Of a stretch of 64,000 nt of DNA, positions 22,001-34,000 are shown piece after piece. This DNA comes from Chrysaora quinquecirrha (taxonomy: Eukaryota; Cnidaria; Scyphozoa; Semaeostomeae; Pelagiidae), in NCBI GenBank assembly GCA_014526335.1, contig JACTAT010000039.1:7632377-7696376 (forward strand), read 5' to 3'. The position numbers were made by a program, and so were the translations under genes. The number at the start of each line of letters is the position of its first letter. Position 1 is the stretch's first letter. The notes below the pieces were generated by a model, which did not search any database, was not told the origin of the DNA, and was given only the letters and a program-made list of their open reading frames with translations.

Positions 22001-25000
22001 AATGTATTGTTGGCTGATCTTTTCTGATGTCACTCATGACTTTCTGCTCCCAGTTCTTGCAGCAATAATAATTATTTTCCTAATCGGCTTTCTTGTCGAA
22101 GCGTAGCAATGGCTGTGCGATAATTAGTAGGCAGTAATTGATTTTCGCTGACAAGAGCGAACCTCGGCTGTGCTCAGTCAATCCATCATGGGCAACAGTA
22201 CAGGCGTGTTTGTTGGCCTGCTGCCTCAGCCTCTTTTTCTGTTTACTACAATGAACATCAGTAAATGCCGAGTAATATTGTAAAGAATTCTTCACGTTGA
22301 ATAGTCAACGGCTAATCTTCTTCCGGAAGATTTATCACACAAGTCGAAGTTGCCGTTACTGAATACACCTTTTCAAGAAAGAAAGTCGATTTCAAATTTT
22401 CTTTCGAAAATGTCTTCCTTTGAAAACTTTTTGTTCAGATTCTAGATTTTGTTTAATTTATTCAAGTAGCTATAGATAATATATAGCTATGTATAAGGCT
22501 TCTTACTTGAAGCAAACAGTATATGTATGTCATATATACACCAGTATAATAACAAAGTGTAAGCACATAGAGCTACATCAAATCAATTGTGAACTACCAA
22601 TTTATCAATTCGTTATTAGATTATGCATACTTTAATACCATTCAAACTTGTAGTTACAAACCTTTTAATCTGATATCTAAATCTACAATAACTTTTTGTA
22701 TTTTCAGTATAAGTACAGTTGACATCCGCTATCTCGAACTCTCAAGGGAAACTGGAATTTGCTCGAGATAGCGAATGTTCGAAATAACGGATGCCCCACA
22801 TAAATATAAAAAATTATAGTTTTTAAGTCAGAAAAGGAACCCCTATTTAACATGCAGGGTTACTGATCCCAAATTTCATCAAACAAGTCTGGTATTTTTT
22901 ACATAAGGAGTCAAAGCTCTGCTTTCATCCCTAATATTGGTGAAATTGAGATAATGGCGATGCAGCACATCTGTAAAGAGAACAGCTTCATCTATTGTAT
23001 ACATGGGCAGCATATCACTTAGCTGCTGCCATTCCCGCTCCATTAGGCGAACTTATATATATTTTCAGCCTGTCTCTTTAACCAGTTCAGCAGAAAATTT
23101 TGCAAAGTTCGAGATAAAGAGCAGGTTTTCATCCATGGGAAATCGAAAATGGTTCGAGACAGCGAATGTTCGAGATAAAGGGGTTCGAGATAGCAGATGA
23201 TTTTTCTATACAAACCCTTATACCAAAACGAGGGGAAATGGAAAATCGTTCGAGATAGCGAATGTTCGAGATAGCGGGCAGTCGAGATAGCGGGCAGTCG
23301 AGATAGCGGATGTCAACTGTAATACCAAAAAAATTCAAAATTGCAAGAAACAGCGGAAACATTTTTGGACATACTTAAAGCTTCTTTCGTCTGACACTCC
23401 TCAATTGTGCTGATGAATATTAGTACGGACAATTTTTGGCAAAGAGAGCAACCACCCCGTGGTTCCAAACAACAACCTATCATCAAACATGATTTGGCCA
23501 TAGGACAACACTTACTCGATAATCCAAATTATGAAGAAAATTACCGCGAGGATTGTTTAAAAATCATTGCTTCAAAGCAAGATCTTTGCTTCACTTGGGG
23601 GTTTTGGTATCTGTCCACATCAAAACAGAAATATCGGTTCTGTGTAGACAGAAAGAGTTCGTTTTCTCGCTCGGACCCTTCAATTAATTCTATCGATGTA
23701 CCCGCTGTATCTGGTAAGCTGATTGGTGTCTTAAACACGATGTCAATTCACCATCTGCATAAAAGGTCATAAACCAATACATCATACAAAATATTAGCTT
23801 TTTTTATACAACTATACCCTTCCAAATTAGACCATGGCTGGGATCAATCAGTTCTTCTATATCAGATACACATAGATACACTATATATTGTTAGTTTAAA
23901 TTTTGTTAACATTAGGTTAATGCTTGACGAAGAGCAAACTTCAAAACATCATATGCTTCAATTCGGTAATTTAAATAAGGCATCGATAATATCATGTTTA
24001 GAACACACAAAATTGATTAACGTTATTCAAAGTGAAAAGTCAACAAAAGTTTACAGATTGAAAATACTTCGGATCAGATCAACGACTGCGGTTTTCATTT
24101 TTCTGAGCTCTATCACGATTTGTTGCCTTGTGTCTGCCATACCAAGACCATAGATGAAGGGATTGGCTACTGTGTTAACTAGTGCCAGCATAATAGAGAC
24201 CAATCTGAATGCTGAGGCATCATTCTTGGTCTCAAAACCAACGGATATTATGTAGAAGGCCAACGGACACATGCAAATCACGTACAAACCAATAACTGTA
24301 CTTGCGACGATGGCAACTTTAATTTCAGCTTTTCTCATCTCGTTCTCCTCTGCTGCTGCTCCAAAATTATTGGCGGGAAGGACTTTCATTTTCCTACGAG
24401 ACAGCAGATACAGGCGAACTTGAACACATGTGAGAACAGCAGCGCTTGTAAGAACAACACTTGTGTATATGATGTTCATTGATTTGGTGAGTTGAATTGC
24501 CACAAGAGTGTAATTCGCCTCATATCGATCCTTGTCAAGAAATCCGCAGATGAAAGCAACTGCCCATATGCAGTACAACGCTCTGTTCACCAGTTTATCG
24601 GTGACAATGTCATGTAATTGCAGGCAGTGAATGCATGCAACGTAGCGCTCATAAGACAACAGAAGGGTGCTTCCGCTTGCACTAACGACGGTTAAAGTAG
24701 CAAAAAACTCCATGAATTTTCGAATCACTTGACAGCCAATTGAAGTGCTTTTTGCTTGGAAAATGAAGCTGAGAATATTAAGCAACGCCATCGAAGCAAT
24801 TTGAATGCTGTCAGAGATGTTCAAGCTGAGCAATATCTTATGACGAGGGAGCCTCAAGTTAAAACGATGTACAAGAATTTTGAACATAAGAAAGTACACT
24901 GGACATGTTATCAATGCAACAAAAATAGCGAAGGATCCAGACGTCCTTCTCGTACAGCTATATGTTATAACAGCCGTATCGTTGAATAGCATATAGCTAC

Positions 25001-28000
25001 TACTCTTATTAGTTGTATTCATATCGTATATATGCTATAGTGAAACAAACTTTCCAACGACCAGCCTTGAAGTAAATGAGCACTGCAAAGACTATTTTAC
25101 TTTATGTAGCCTTGTTTGTTTGAAAATAAGCATTAAAGACCAGAAGGCACTCTGAATAGGCTTAAAGATTCATGAATTCCAGATGACTTCTCATTAGAAA
25201 TGTATTGTCGGCTGATTTTTTCGGGTATCACTCCAGATTTTCTGCTCCAAGTTCTTGCAGCAATAATAATTATTTTCCTAATCGGCTTTCTCGTCGAACC
25301 GTAGCAATGGCTGTGCGATAATTAGTAGGCAGTAATTGATTTTTGCTGACAAAAGCGTACCTCGGCTGTGCTCAGTCAATCCATCATGTGCAACAGTACA
25401 CACTTGTTTGTTGGCCTACTGTCTTAGCCTGCCTTTCTCTATTGACTGTGATAAATACAAGTAAATTCCGAATAAAATTTTAAAGAAATCTTTATGTTGA
25501 AAAGTCAACGGCTAATCTTCCGGAAGATTTATCACACAAGTTGAAGTTGCCGTTACTGAAGCCCCATTTACACTACGATAATTTTCTGGCACGGCACGGA
25601 TAAAATTGGTACGGGTACCAAAAATAAACGGCACGGCTCAGATAAAATTGCAGTGTAAACGATTTAGAGGTACTTGGCTTTAGCCGTACCGAACCAAAAT
25701 TTCATCCGTGCCGAGACCATCGGCGAGGTGGTCCCGGCACGGGTAAAAGTAGTACGCGTACCAGATTTAGTAGCACGGCTCGGATAAAAGCTTCAGTGTA
25801 AACGCTTATCCGTGTCAAAATGGCACTTTTCGTCCTGCTTCGCTTTCAAAACGTAAACAAAAAATGCTTTGCCACGATTTTTAAAAATATTTTCATCAGC
25901 TAAAGTGGCGGAAAATAATGATAACAACCAATGAACCAATGTTCCCAGATAATACAAAGTAATTGCAATCCTGCGCCTTAGGGAAACTGATTTCCTTAGC
26001 TTAGTATCATTTCGTTTTACATCTTCTCCAATCTCAATTACTAAATACTCAAACGTTTCTTTTGAAACTCTAAAATTGTCATGCCATTCTTTGTCATTAA
26101 AATTATTTTCAGCTGATTCAAACCAAGATGGTATTCTATTCTTCGCTCAACTGATGAAAACGTCACCAAGAGCATTTCTATACTCATTTGAATCCTTTTA
26201 ATATTTGCAACATGTCATGAAGCCTGGAATGTGTCTCATAAGGCGTGAAGTTACTAGATATAGATTTATTTCGCTTGCGTTTTGCTCTCAAACTTTGCAA
26301 AGCAACGTACAGCAAAATTTTTTTGTTGAAGGCCACCATCTTCATTGTTTTTGCCATTGGCAACGTACGATTTGCATGCGTAATCACAGGAAATCAGACG
26401 AAACTAAAATCGGTACCGGTACCAAATAATAATTTTGCAACTGAAAAATTGCGTAGTGTAAATGGGTTGCCGTGCCATTTATTTTTGGTACCCGTACCAA
26501 TTTTATCCGTGCCAGAAAATTATCGTAGTGTAAATGGGGCTTGAATACACCTTTTGAACAAAGGAACTCGATTTCAAATTTTCTTTCGAAAATGTCTTCC
26601 TTTGAAAACTTTTTGTTCAGATTCTAGATTTTATTTGAGTTATTCAAGTAGCTATAGATAATACATAGCTATGTATAAGGCTTCTTACTTAAAGCAAACA
26701 GTATATGTATGTCATATATACACCAGTATAATAACAAAGTGTAAGCACATAAAGCTACATCAAATCAATTGTTAACTACCAATTTATCAATTCGTTATAG
26801 ATTATGCATACTTTAATACCATTCAAACTTGTAGTTAAAAACCTTTAAATCTGATATCTAAATCTACGATAACTTTTTGTATTTTCAGTATAAGTACAGT
26901 TGACATCCGCTATCTCGAACTCTAAAGGGAAACTGGAATTTGTTCGAGATAATGAATGTTCGAAATAACGGATGCCCCACATAAATATAAAAAACTATAG
27001 TTTTTAAGTCAGAAAAGGAACCCCTATTTAACATACAGGGTTACTGATCCCAAATTTCATCAAACAAGTCTGGTATTTTTTACATAAGGAGTCAAAGCTC
27101 TGCTTTCATCCCTACTATTGGTGAAATTGAGATAATGGCGATGCAGCACATCTCTAAAGAGAACAGCTTCATCTATTGTATACATGGGCAGCATATCACT
27201 TAGCTGCTGCCATTCCCGCTCCGCTAGGCGAACTTATACATATTTTCAGCCTGTCTCTTTATCCAGTTCAGCAGAAAATCATGCAAAGTTCGAGATAAAG
27301 AGCAGGTTTTCATCCATGGGAAATCGAAAATGGTTCGAGACAGCGAATGTTCGAGATAACGGGGTTCGAGATAGCAGATGATTTTTCTATAACAACCCTT
27401 ATACCCAAACGAGGGGAAATGGAAAATCGTTCGAGATAGCGAATGTTCGAGATAGCGGGCAGTCGAGATAGCGGGCAGTCGAGAGAGCGGGCAGTCGAGA
27501 TACCGGATGTCAACTGTAATACCAAAAAAATTCAAAATTGCAAGAAACAGCGGAAACATTTTTGGACATACTTAAAGCTTCTTTCGTCTGACACTCCTCA
27601 ATTGTGCTGATGAATATTGATGAATATTAGTACGGACAATTTTTGGCAAAGAGAGCAACCACCCCGTGGTTCCAAACAACAACCTATCCTCCAACATGAT
27701 TTGGCCATAGGACAACACTTACTCGATAATCCAAATTGCGAAGAAAATTACAGCGAGGATTGTTTAAAAATCATTGCTTCAAAGCAAGATCTTTTCTTCA
27801 CTTGGGGGTTTTGGTATCTGTCCACATCAAAACAGAAAGGGCGGTTCTGAATAGACAGAAAGAGTTCGTTTTTTCACTTGGACCCTTCAATTAATTCTAG
27901 TGATCTTCCCGCTGTATCTGGCAAGCTGAATGGTGTTTTAAACACAATGCCAATTCACCGTCTACATAAATGGTTATAAACCAATACATCATACAGAATA

Positions 28001-31000
28001 TTAGATTTTTATACAATTATACCCTTCCAATTAGACAATGGCTGTGATCAATCAGTTCTTCTATATCAGATACACATAGATATACTATATATTGTTAATC
28101 TAAATTTTGTTAACATCAAGTTAATGCTTGACGAAGAGCAAACCTCAAAACATCATTTGTACAATTCTGTAATTTAAGCAACGATAATATCATGTTTAGA
28201 GCCCACAAAATTGATTAAAGTTATTCAAAGTGAAAAGTCAACGAAAGTTTACAGATTGAAAATACTTCGGATCAGATCAACGACAGCGGTTTTCATTTTT
28301 CTGAGCTCTATCACGATTTGTTGCCTTGTGTCTGCCATACCAAGACCATAGATGAAAGGATTGGCTACTGTGTTAACTAGTGCCAGGAAAATAGATACCA
28401 ATCTGAATGTTGAGGCATCATTCTTCGTCTCAAAACCAACGGATATTATGTATAAGGCCAACGGACACATGCAAATCACGTACAAACCAATAACTGCTCC
28501 TGCGACGATGGCCACTTTAATCTCAGCTTTTCTCATCTCGTTCTCCTCCGCTGCTGCTCCAAAATTATTAGCGGGAAGGACTTTCATTTTCCTACGAGAC
28601 AGCAGATACAGGCGAACTTGAACACATGTGAGAATAGCAGCGCTTGTAAGAACAACACTTGTGTATATGATGTTCATTGATTTGGTGAGTTCCATTGCCA
28701 CAAGAGTGTAATTCGCCTCATATCGGTCCTTATCAAGAAATCCGCAGATAATAGCAACTGCCCATATGCAGCACAACGCTCTGTTCACCAGTTTATCGGT
28801 GACAATGTCATGTAATCGCAGGCAGTGAATGCATGCAATGTAGCGCTCATAAGACAACAGAAGGGTGCTTCCGCTCGCACTAACGACGGTTGAAATAGCA
28901 AAGAACTCCGTGAATTTTCTAATCACTTGACAGCCAATTGAAGTGCTTTTTGCTTGGAAAATGAAGCTGAGAAGATTAAGCAACGCCATCGAAGCAATTT
29001 GAATGCTGTCAGAGATGTTCAAGCTGAGCAATATCTTATGACGAGAGAGCCTCAAGTCAAAACGATGCACAAGAATTTTGAACATGAGAAAGTACAATGG
29101 ACATGTTATCAATGCCACAAAGATAGCAAAGAATCCAGCCGTCCTTCTCGTACAGCTATATGTTATAACAGCCGTACCGTTGAAAAGCGTATAGCTACTA
29201 CTCTTATTAGTTGTATTCATATCGTATATATGCTACAGTTAAACTAACTTCCCAACAACCGGTCTTGAACGAAATGAGCACTGCAAAGACTATTTTACCC
29301 TATGTAGCCTTGTTAGTGGGAAAATAAGCATTAAAGACCAGAAGGCACTCTGAATAAGCTTAAAGATTCATGAACTCCAGATATGTTCAAATTAGAAATG
29401 TATTGTCGGCTGATCTTTTCTTGTGTCACTCCAGATTTTCTGCTCCATGTTCTTACAGCAATAACAATTGTTTTCCTAATCGGCTTTCTTGTCGAAGCGT
29501 AGCAATGGCTGTGCGATAATTAGTAGGCAGTGATTTATTTTGCTGACAAGAGCGAACCTCGGCTGTGCTCAGTCAATCCATTATGGGCAATAGTACACAC
29601 TTGTTTGTAGGCCTACTGTCTTAGCCTGCCTTTCTCTATTGACTATGATAAATATCAGTAAATGCCGAATAATCTTTTAAAGAAATCTTCACGTGGAAAA
29701 GTCAACGGCTAATCTTCCGGAAGATTTATCACACAAGTCGAAGTTGCCGTTACTGAATACACCTTTTCAAGAAAGGAACTCGACTTCAAATTTTCTTTCG
29801 AAAATGTCTACCTTTGAAAACTTTTTGTTCAGATTCTAGATTTTATTTGAGTTATTCAAGTAGCTATAGATAATACATAGCTATGTATAAGGCTTTTTAC
29901 TTAAAGCAAACAGTATATGTATGTCATATATACACCAGTATAATAACAAAGTGTAAGCACATAAAGCTACATCAAATCAATTGTTAACTACCAATTTATC
30001 AATCCATTATAGATTATACATACTGTAATACCATTCAAACTTGTAGTTAAAAACCTTTAAATCTAATATCTAAATCTAAGATAACTTTTTGCATTTTCAG
30101 TATAAGTAATACCAAAAAAATTCACAATTGCAAGAAACAGCGGAAACATTTTTGGACATACTTAAAGCTTTATTCGTTTGATACTCCTCAATTGTGCTGA
30201 TGAATATTAGTACGGACAATGTTTGGAAAAGAGAGCAACCACCCCGTGGTTACAAACAACAACCTAGCCTCAAACATGATTTGGCCATAGGACAACACTT
30301 ACTCGATAATCCAAATTGTGAAGAAAATTACCGCGAGGATTGTTTAAAAATTATTGCTTCAAAGCAAGATCTTTGCTTCACTTACGGGTTTTGGAATCTG
30401 TCTACATCAAAACCGAAAGGCCGGTTCTGTGTGGACAGAAAGAGTTTGTTTTCTCGCTCGGACCCTTCAATTAATTCTATCGATCTACCCGCTGTATCTG
30501 GTAAGCTGATTGGTGTTTTAAAAACAATGCCAATTCACCATCTACATAAAAGGTCATAAACCAATACATCATACAAAATATTAGCTTTTTTTATACAACT
30601 ATACCTTTCCAAATTAGACCATGGCTGGGATCAATCAGTTCTTCTATATCAGATACACATAGATATACACTATATATTGTTAGTTTAAATTTGGTTAACA
30701 GTAAGTTAATGCTTGACGAAGAGCAAACTTCAAAGCACCATTATGCTTCAATTCGGTAATTTAAATAAGGCAACGATAATATCATGTTTAGAACCCACAA
30801 AATTGATTAAAGTTATTCAAAGTGAAAAGTCAACGAAAGTTTACAGATTGAAAATACTTCGGACCAGATCAACGACTGCTGTTTTCATTTTTCTGAGCTC
30901 TATCACGATTTGTTGCCTTGTGTCTGCCATACCAAGACCATAGATGAAAGGATTGGCTACAGTGTTTACTAGTGTCAGGATAATAAATACCGATCTGAAT

Positions 31001-34000
31001 GCTGAGGCATCATTCTTCGTCTCAAAACCAACGGATATTATGTAGAAGGCCAACGGACACATGGAAACTACGTAAAAACCAATAACTGTACTTGCGACGA
31101 CGGCAACTTTAATTTCAGCTTTTCTCATCTCGTTTTCCTCTGCTGCTGCTCCAAAATTATTGGCGGGAAGGACTTTCATTTTCTTACGAGACAGCAGATA
31201 CAGGCGAACTTGAACACATGTGAGAACAGCAGCGCTTGTAATAACCACAGTAGTGTAAATGATACTTATTGATTTAGTTAAAACCAAGGCCACGGCAGTG
31301 TTGTTCGGCTCGTATCTTTCCTTGTCGAGAAATCCGCAGATGAAAGCAACTGCCCATATGCAGTACAACGCTCTGTCCACCAGTTTGTCGGTGACAATGT
31401 CATGTAACCGCAGGCAGTGAATGCATGCAATGTAGCGCTCGTAAGACAAGAGGAGGGTGCTTCCGCTTGCACTAACAACGGTTGAAATAGCAAAAAACTC
31501 CAAGAATTTTCGAATCACTTGACAGCCAATTGAAGTGCTTTTTACTTGGAAAATGAAGCTGAGAATATTAAGCAACGCCATCGAAGCAATTTGAATGCTG
31601 TCAGAGATGTTCAAGCTGAGCAATATCTTATGACGAGGGAGCCTCAAGTCAAAACGATGTACAAGAATTTTGAACATAAGAAAGTACACTGGAAATGCTA
31701 TCAATGCCACAAAAATAGCGAAGGATCCAGACGTCCTTCTCGTACAGCTATATGTTATAACAGCCGTGTCGTTGAATAGCGTATAGCTACTACTCTTATT
31801 AGTTGTATTCATATCGTATATATGCTACAGTGAGACTAACTTCCCAACAACCGTCCTTGAAGTAAATGAGCATTGCAAAGACTATTTTACCCTATGTAGC
31901 CTTGTTTGTGTGAAAATAAGCATTAAAGACCAGAAGGCACTCTGAATAAGCTTAAAGATTCATGAACTCCAGTTAAGTTCTCATTAGAAATGTATTGTCG
32001 GCTGATCTTTTCTGGTGTCACTCCTCATTTTCTGCTCCAAGTTCTTGCAGCTATAATAATTATTTTCCTAATCGGCTTTCTTGCAGAAGCGCAGCAATGG
32101 CTGTGCGATAATTAGTAGGCAGTAATTGATTTTTGCTGACAAGAGCGAACCTCGGCTGTGCGCAGTGAATCCATCATGGGCAACAGTACACACTTGTTTG
32201 TAGGCATACTGCCTCAACCTCCTTTTCTATTTACTACAACTAATATCAGTAAATGCCGAATAATATTTTAAAAAAATCTTCACGTTGAAAAGTCAACGGC
32301 TAATCTTCCGGAAGATTTATCACACAAGTCGAAATTGCTGCTACTGAATACACCTTTTCAACAAAGGGACTCGATTTCAAATTCTCTTTCGAAAATGACT
32401 CCCTTTGAAAACTTTTTGTTCAGATTCTAGATTTAGCAACTTTAGTTTTTTTTTATCTAGTGATGAGAAAAATTTTCGCGCCTTTAAGCCCTCATCGTCA
32501 GCCACGATATTGAATCGATAGCGATGAAAATTTTAAAACGGTTTAAGACATTTGACCGTTAAAATTGATTGAGGGTGTAAAGTTTCACCATGCGCGATAG
32601 TTTTGCGATAGAATGTCGACAATGCGCACAGTCAGAACTACAATCCTCGCCAAAAATGCTGGGACGATTCAAATTTTTCAAAATTCTCGCTCTAAAGACG
32701 AATACCCCAACCCCCCAACTCAATGTTGTCGAAATTGATGTTGCCAATGGTCCCAACATTGAGTCGCGGGGGAGGGGGATTTAAATACCTAGATATATTG
32801 CAATGTGATCCTGTTTTCAAGGTAAAACATACTTATAACATGGTGTCCCAATATTTTTGGCGATGACTGTAGTTGCAGACTGCTAATCGGAACAAATGAC
32901 AACTATTTTCCAACAATTCCCGTCAGTCGCATTCGACATGAGCGCTCTTGCGATCGTGATCAACAGTATGTTATAAGTCCTGATTAGTTGTTGAAATGTG
33001 TCGACATAAATTATTAGTTACAACTAGTTGATTTCTAAACTAATTGATTACCAGAAAACTAACTTCAACCAATGTACCGACATATACTCACCACATGAGC
33101 AGAAGAATCCAAGAGTTTCTGCCACAAGTTTTTCATCAACCAAACCTGTATTTTTATTCTGAGTTAGAGTAATAACAAACTTCAGCAAGTCTGGGTTCGC
33201 TTTCAGCAGTTTATATGCCACATTCTTTCCTGCAAGAAAGTTTTGTGAAAATTAACTTGGGAAAAAAGGTATTTTTGACTATGAAAGCCACAGAGTAAGA
33301 ATTTAGAACACAGAAATAAATACGAAAAGATAATATGCATCAATCTCTGATATGTTAACCCTCAATAATGACACCCACTCCACAGCACGTTAGAAGTTAC
33401 ACTGTATAAAGTCATTAGTGCATGTGCCATTAGAAGCTATCATGAGACTCCATCTTAACTTTGAGTTGTAATACCACCTTCCACAAATATTACCACAACT
33501 CTCAGCTTATCCGCCTGTGCCTTGAAGGTGCTGTGGTGTCGTGGTGTAATCCAGCTGACTCATGGTGTCAGAAGCTCAGTGTGGTCAGGGTTCAAGCCCA
33601 GCCACGGTAGCATCACGGCCAGGGTCAAGGTCTCAATTAGTTAACCTACTACTGAGATCCTAGCGACTGGCGCTAAAACGCCATTTCATCTTCACCTTCA
33701 CCTGCATACTTTGGGCTAAAGTCCTCATTCAAAATAGCTGTGCAGATAAACCCTGAAATGGGGATAAGATAAACAGATCTGTATCTATCTGTTTGAGCTG
33801 TCAGTGGTTTTCTAAAACTTAGCCAAGAACAACTGCTCTATGGGATGGTTGACAGTCCCTTAACTGCATCTAGTAGCCCTTGCTAGGTAGTGCTGTTGTA
33901 TTGGCTGGGCAATATACTGACAACAACTCAGAGACGCAATTCCTTATTCTGCTAATTGTTCTTTCCACCTATCATATGCATAAAAACAGACAGCCTGATG

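Larger units (their letters stand above)
20560..32430. repeat. tandem array of four GPCR-bearing segments
   Basis: Four direct repeats, each with one GPCR gene, shared flanks and a short conserved ORF remnant. Gene-to-gene steps are 3198, 4198 and 2592 bp; removing the insertions (604; 620 plus about 982; none) gives a basic unit of about 2.59 kb each time. Confidence 0.9.
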
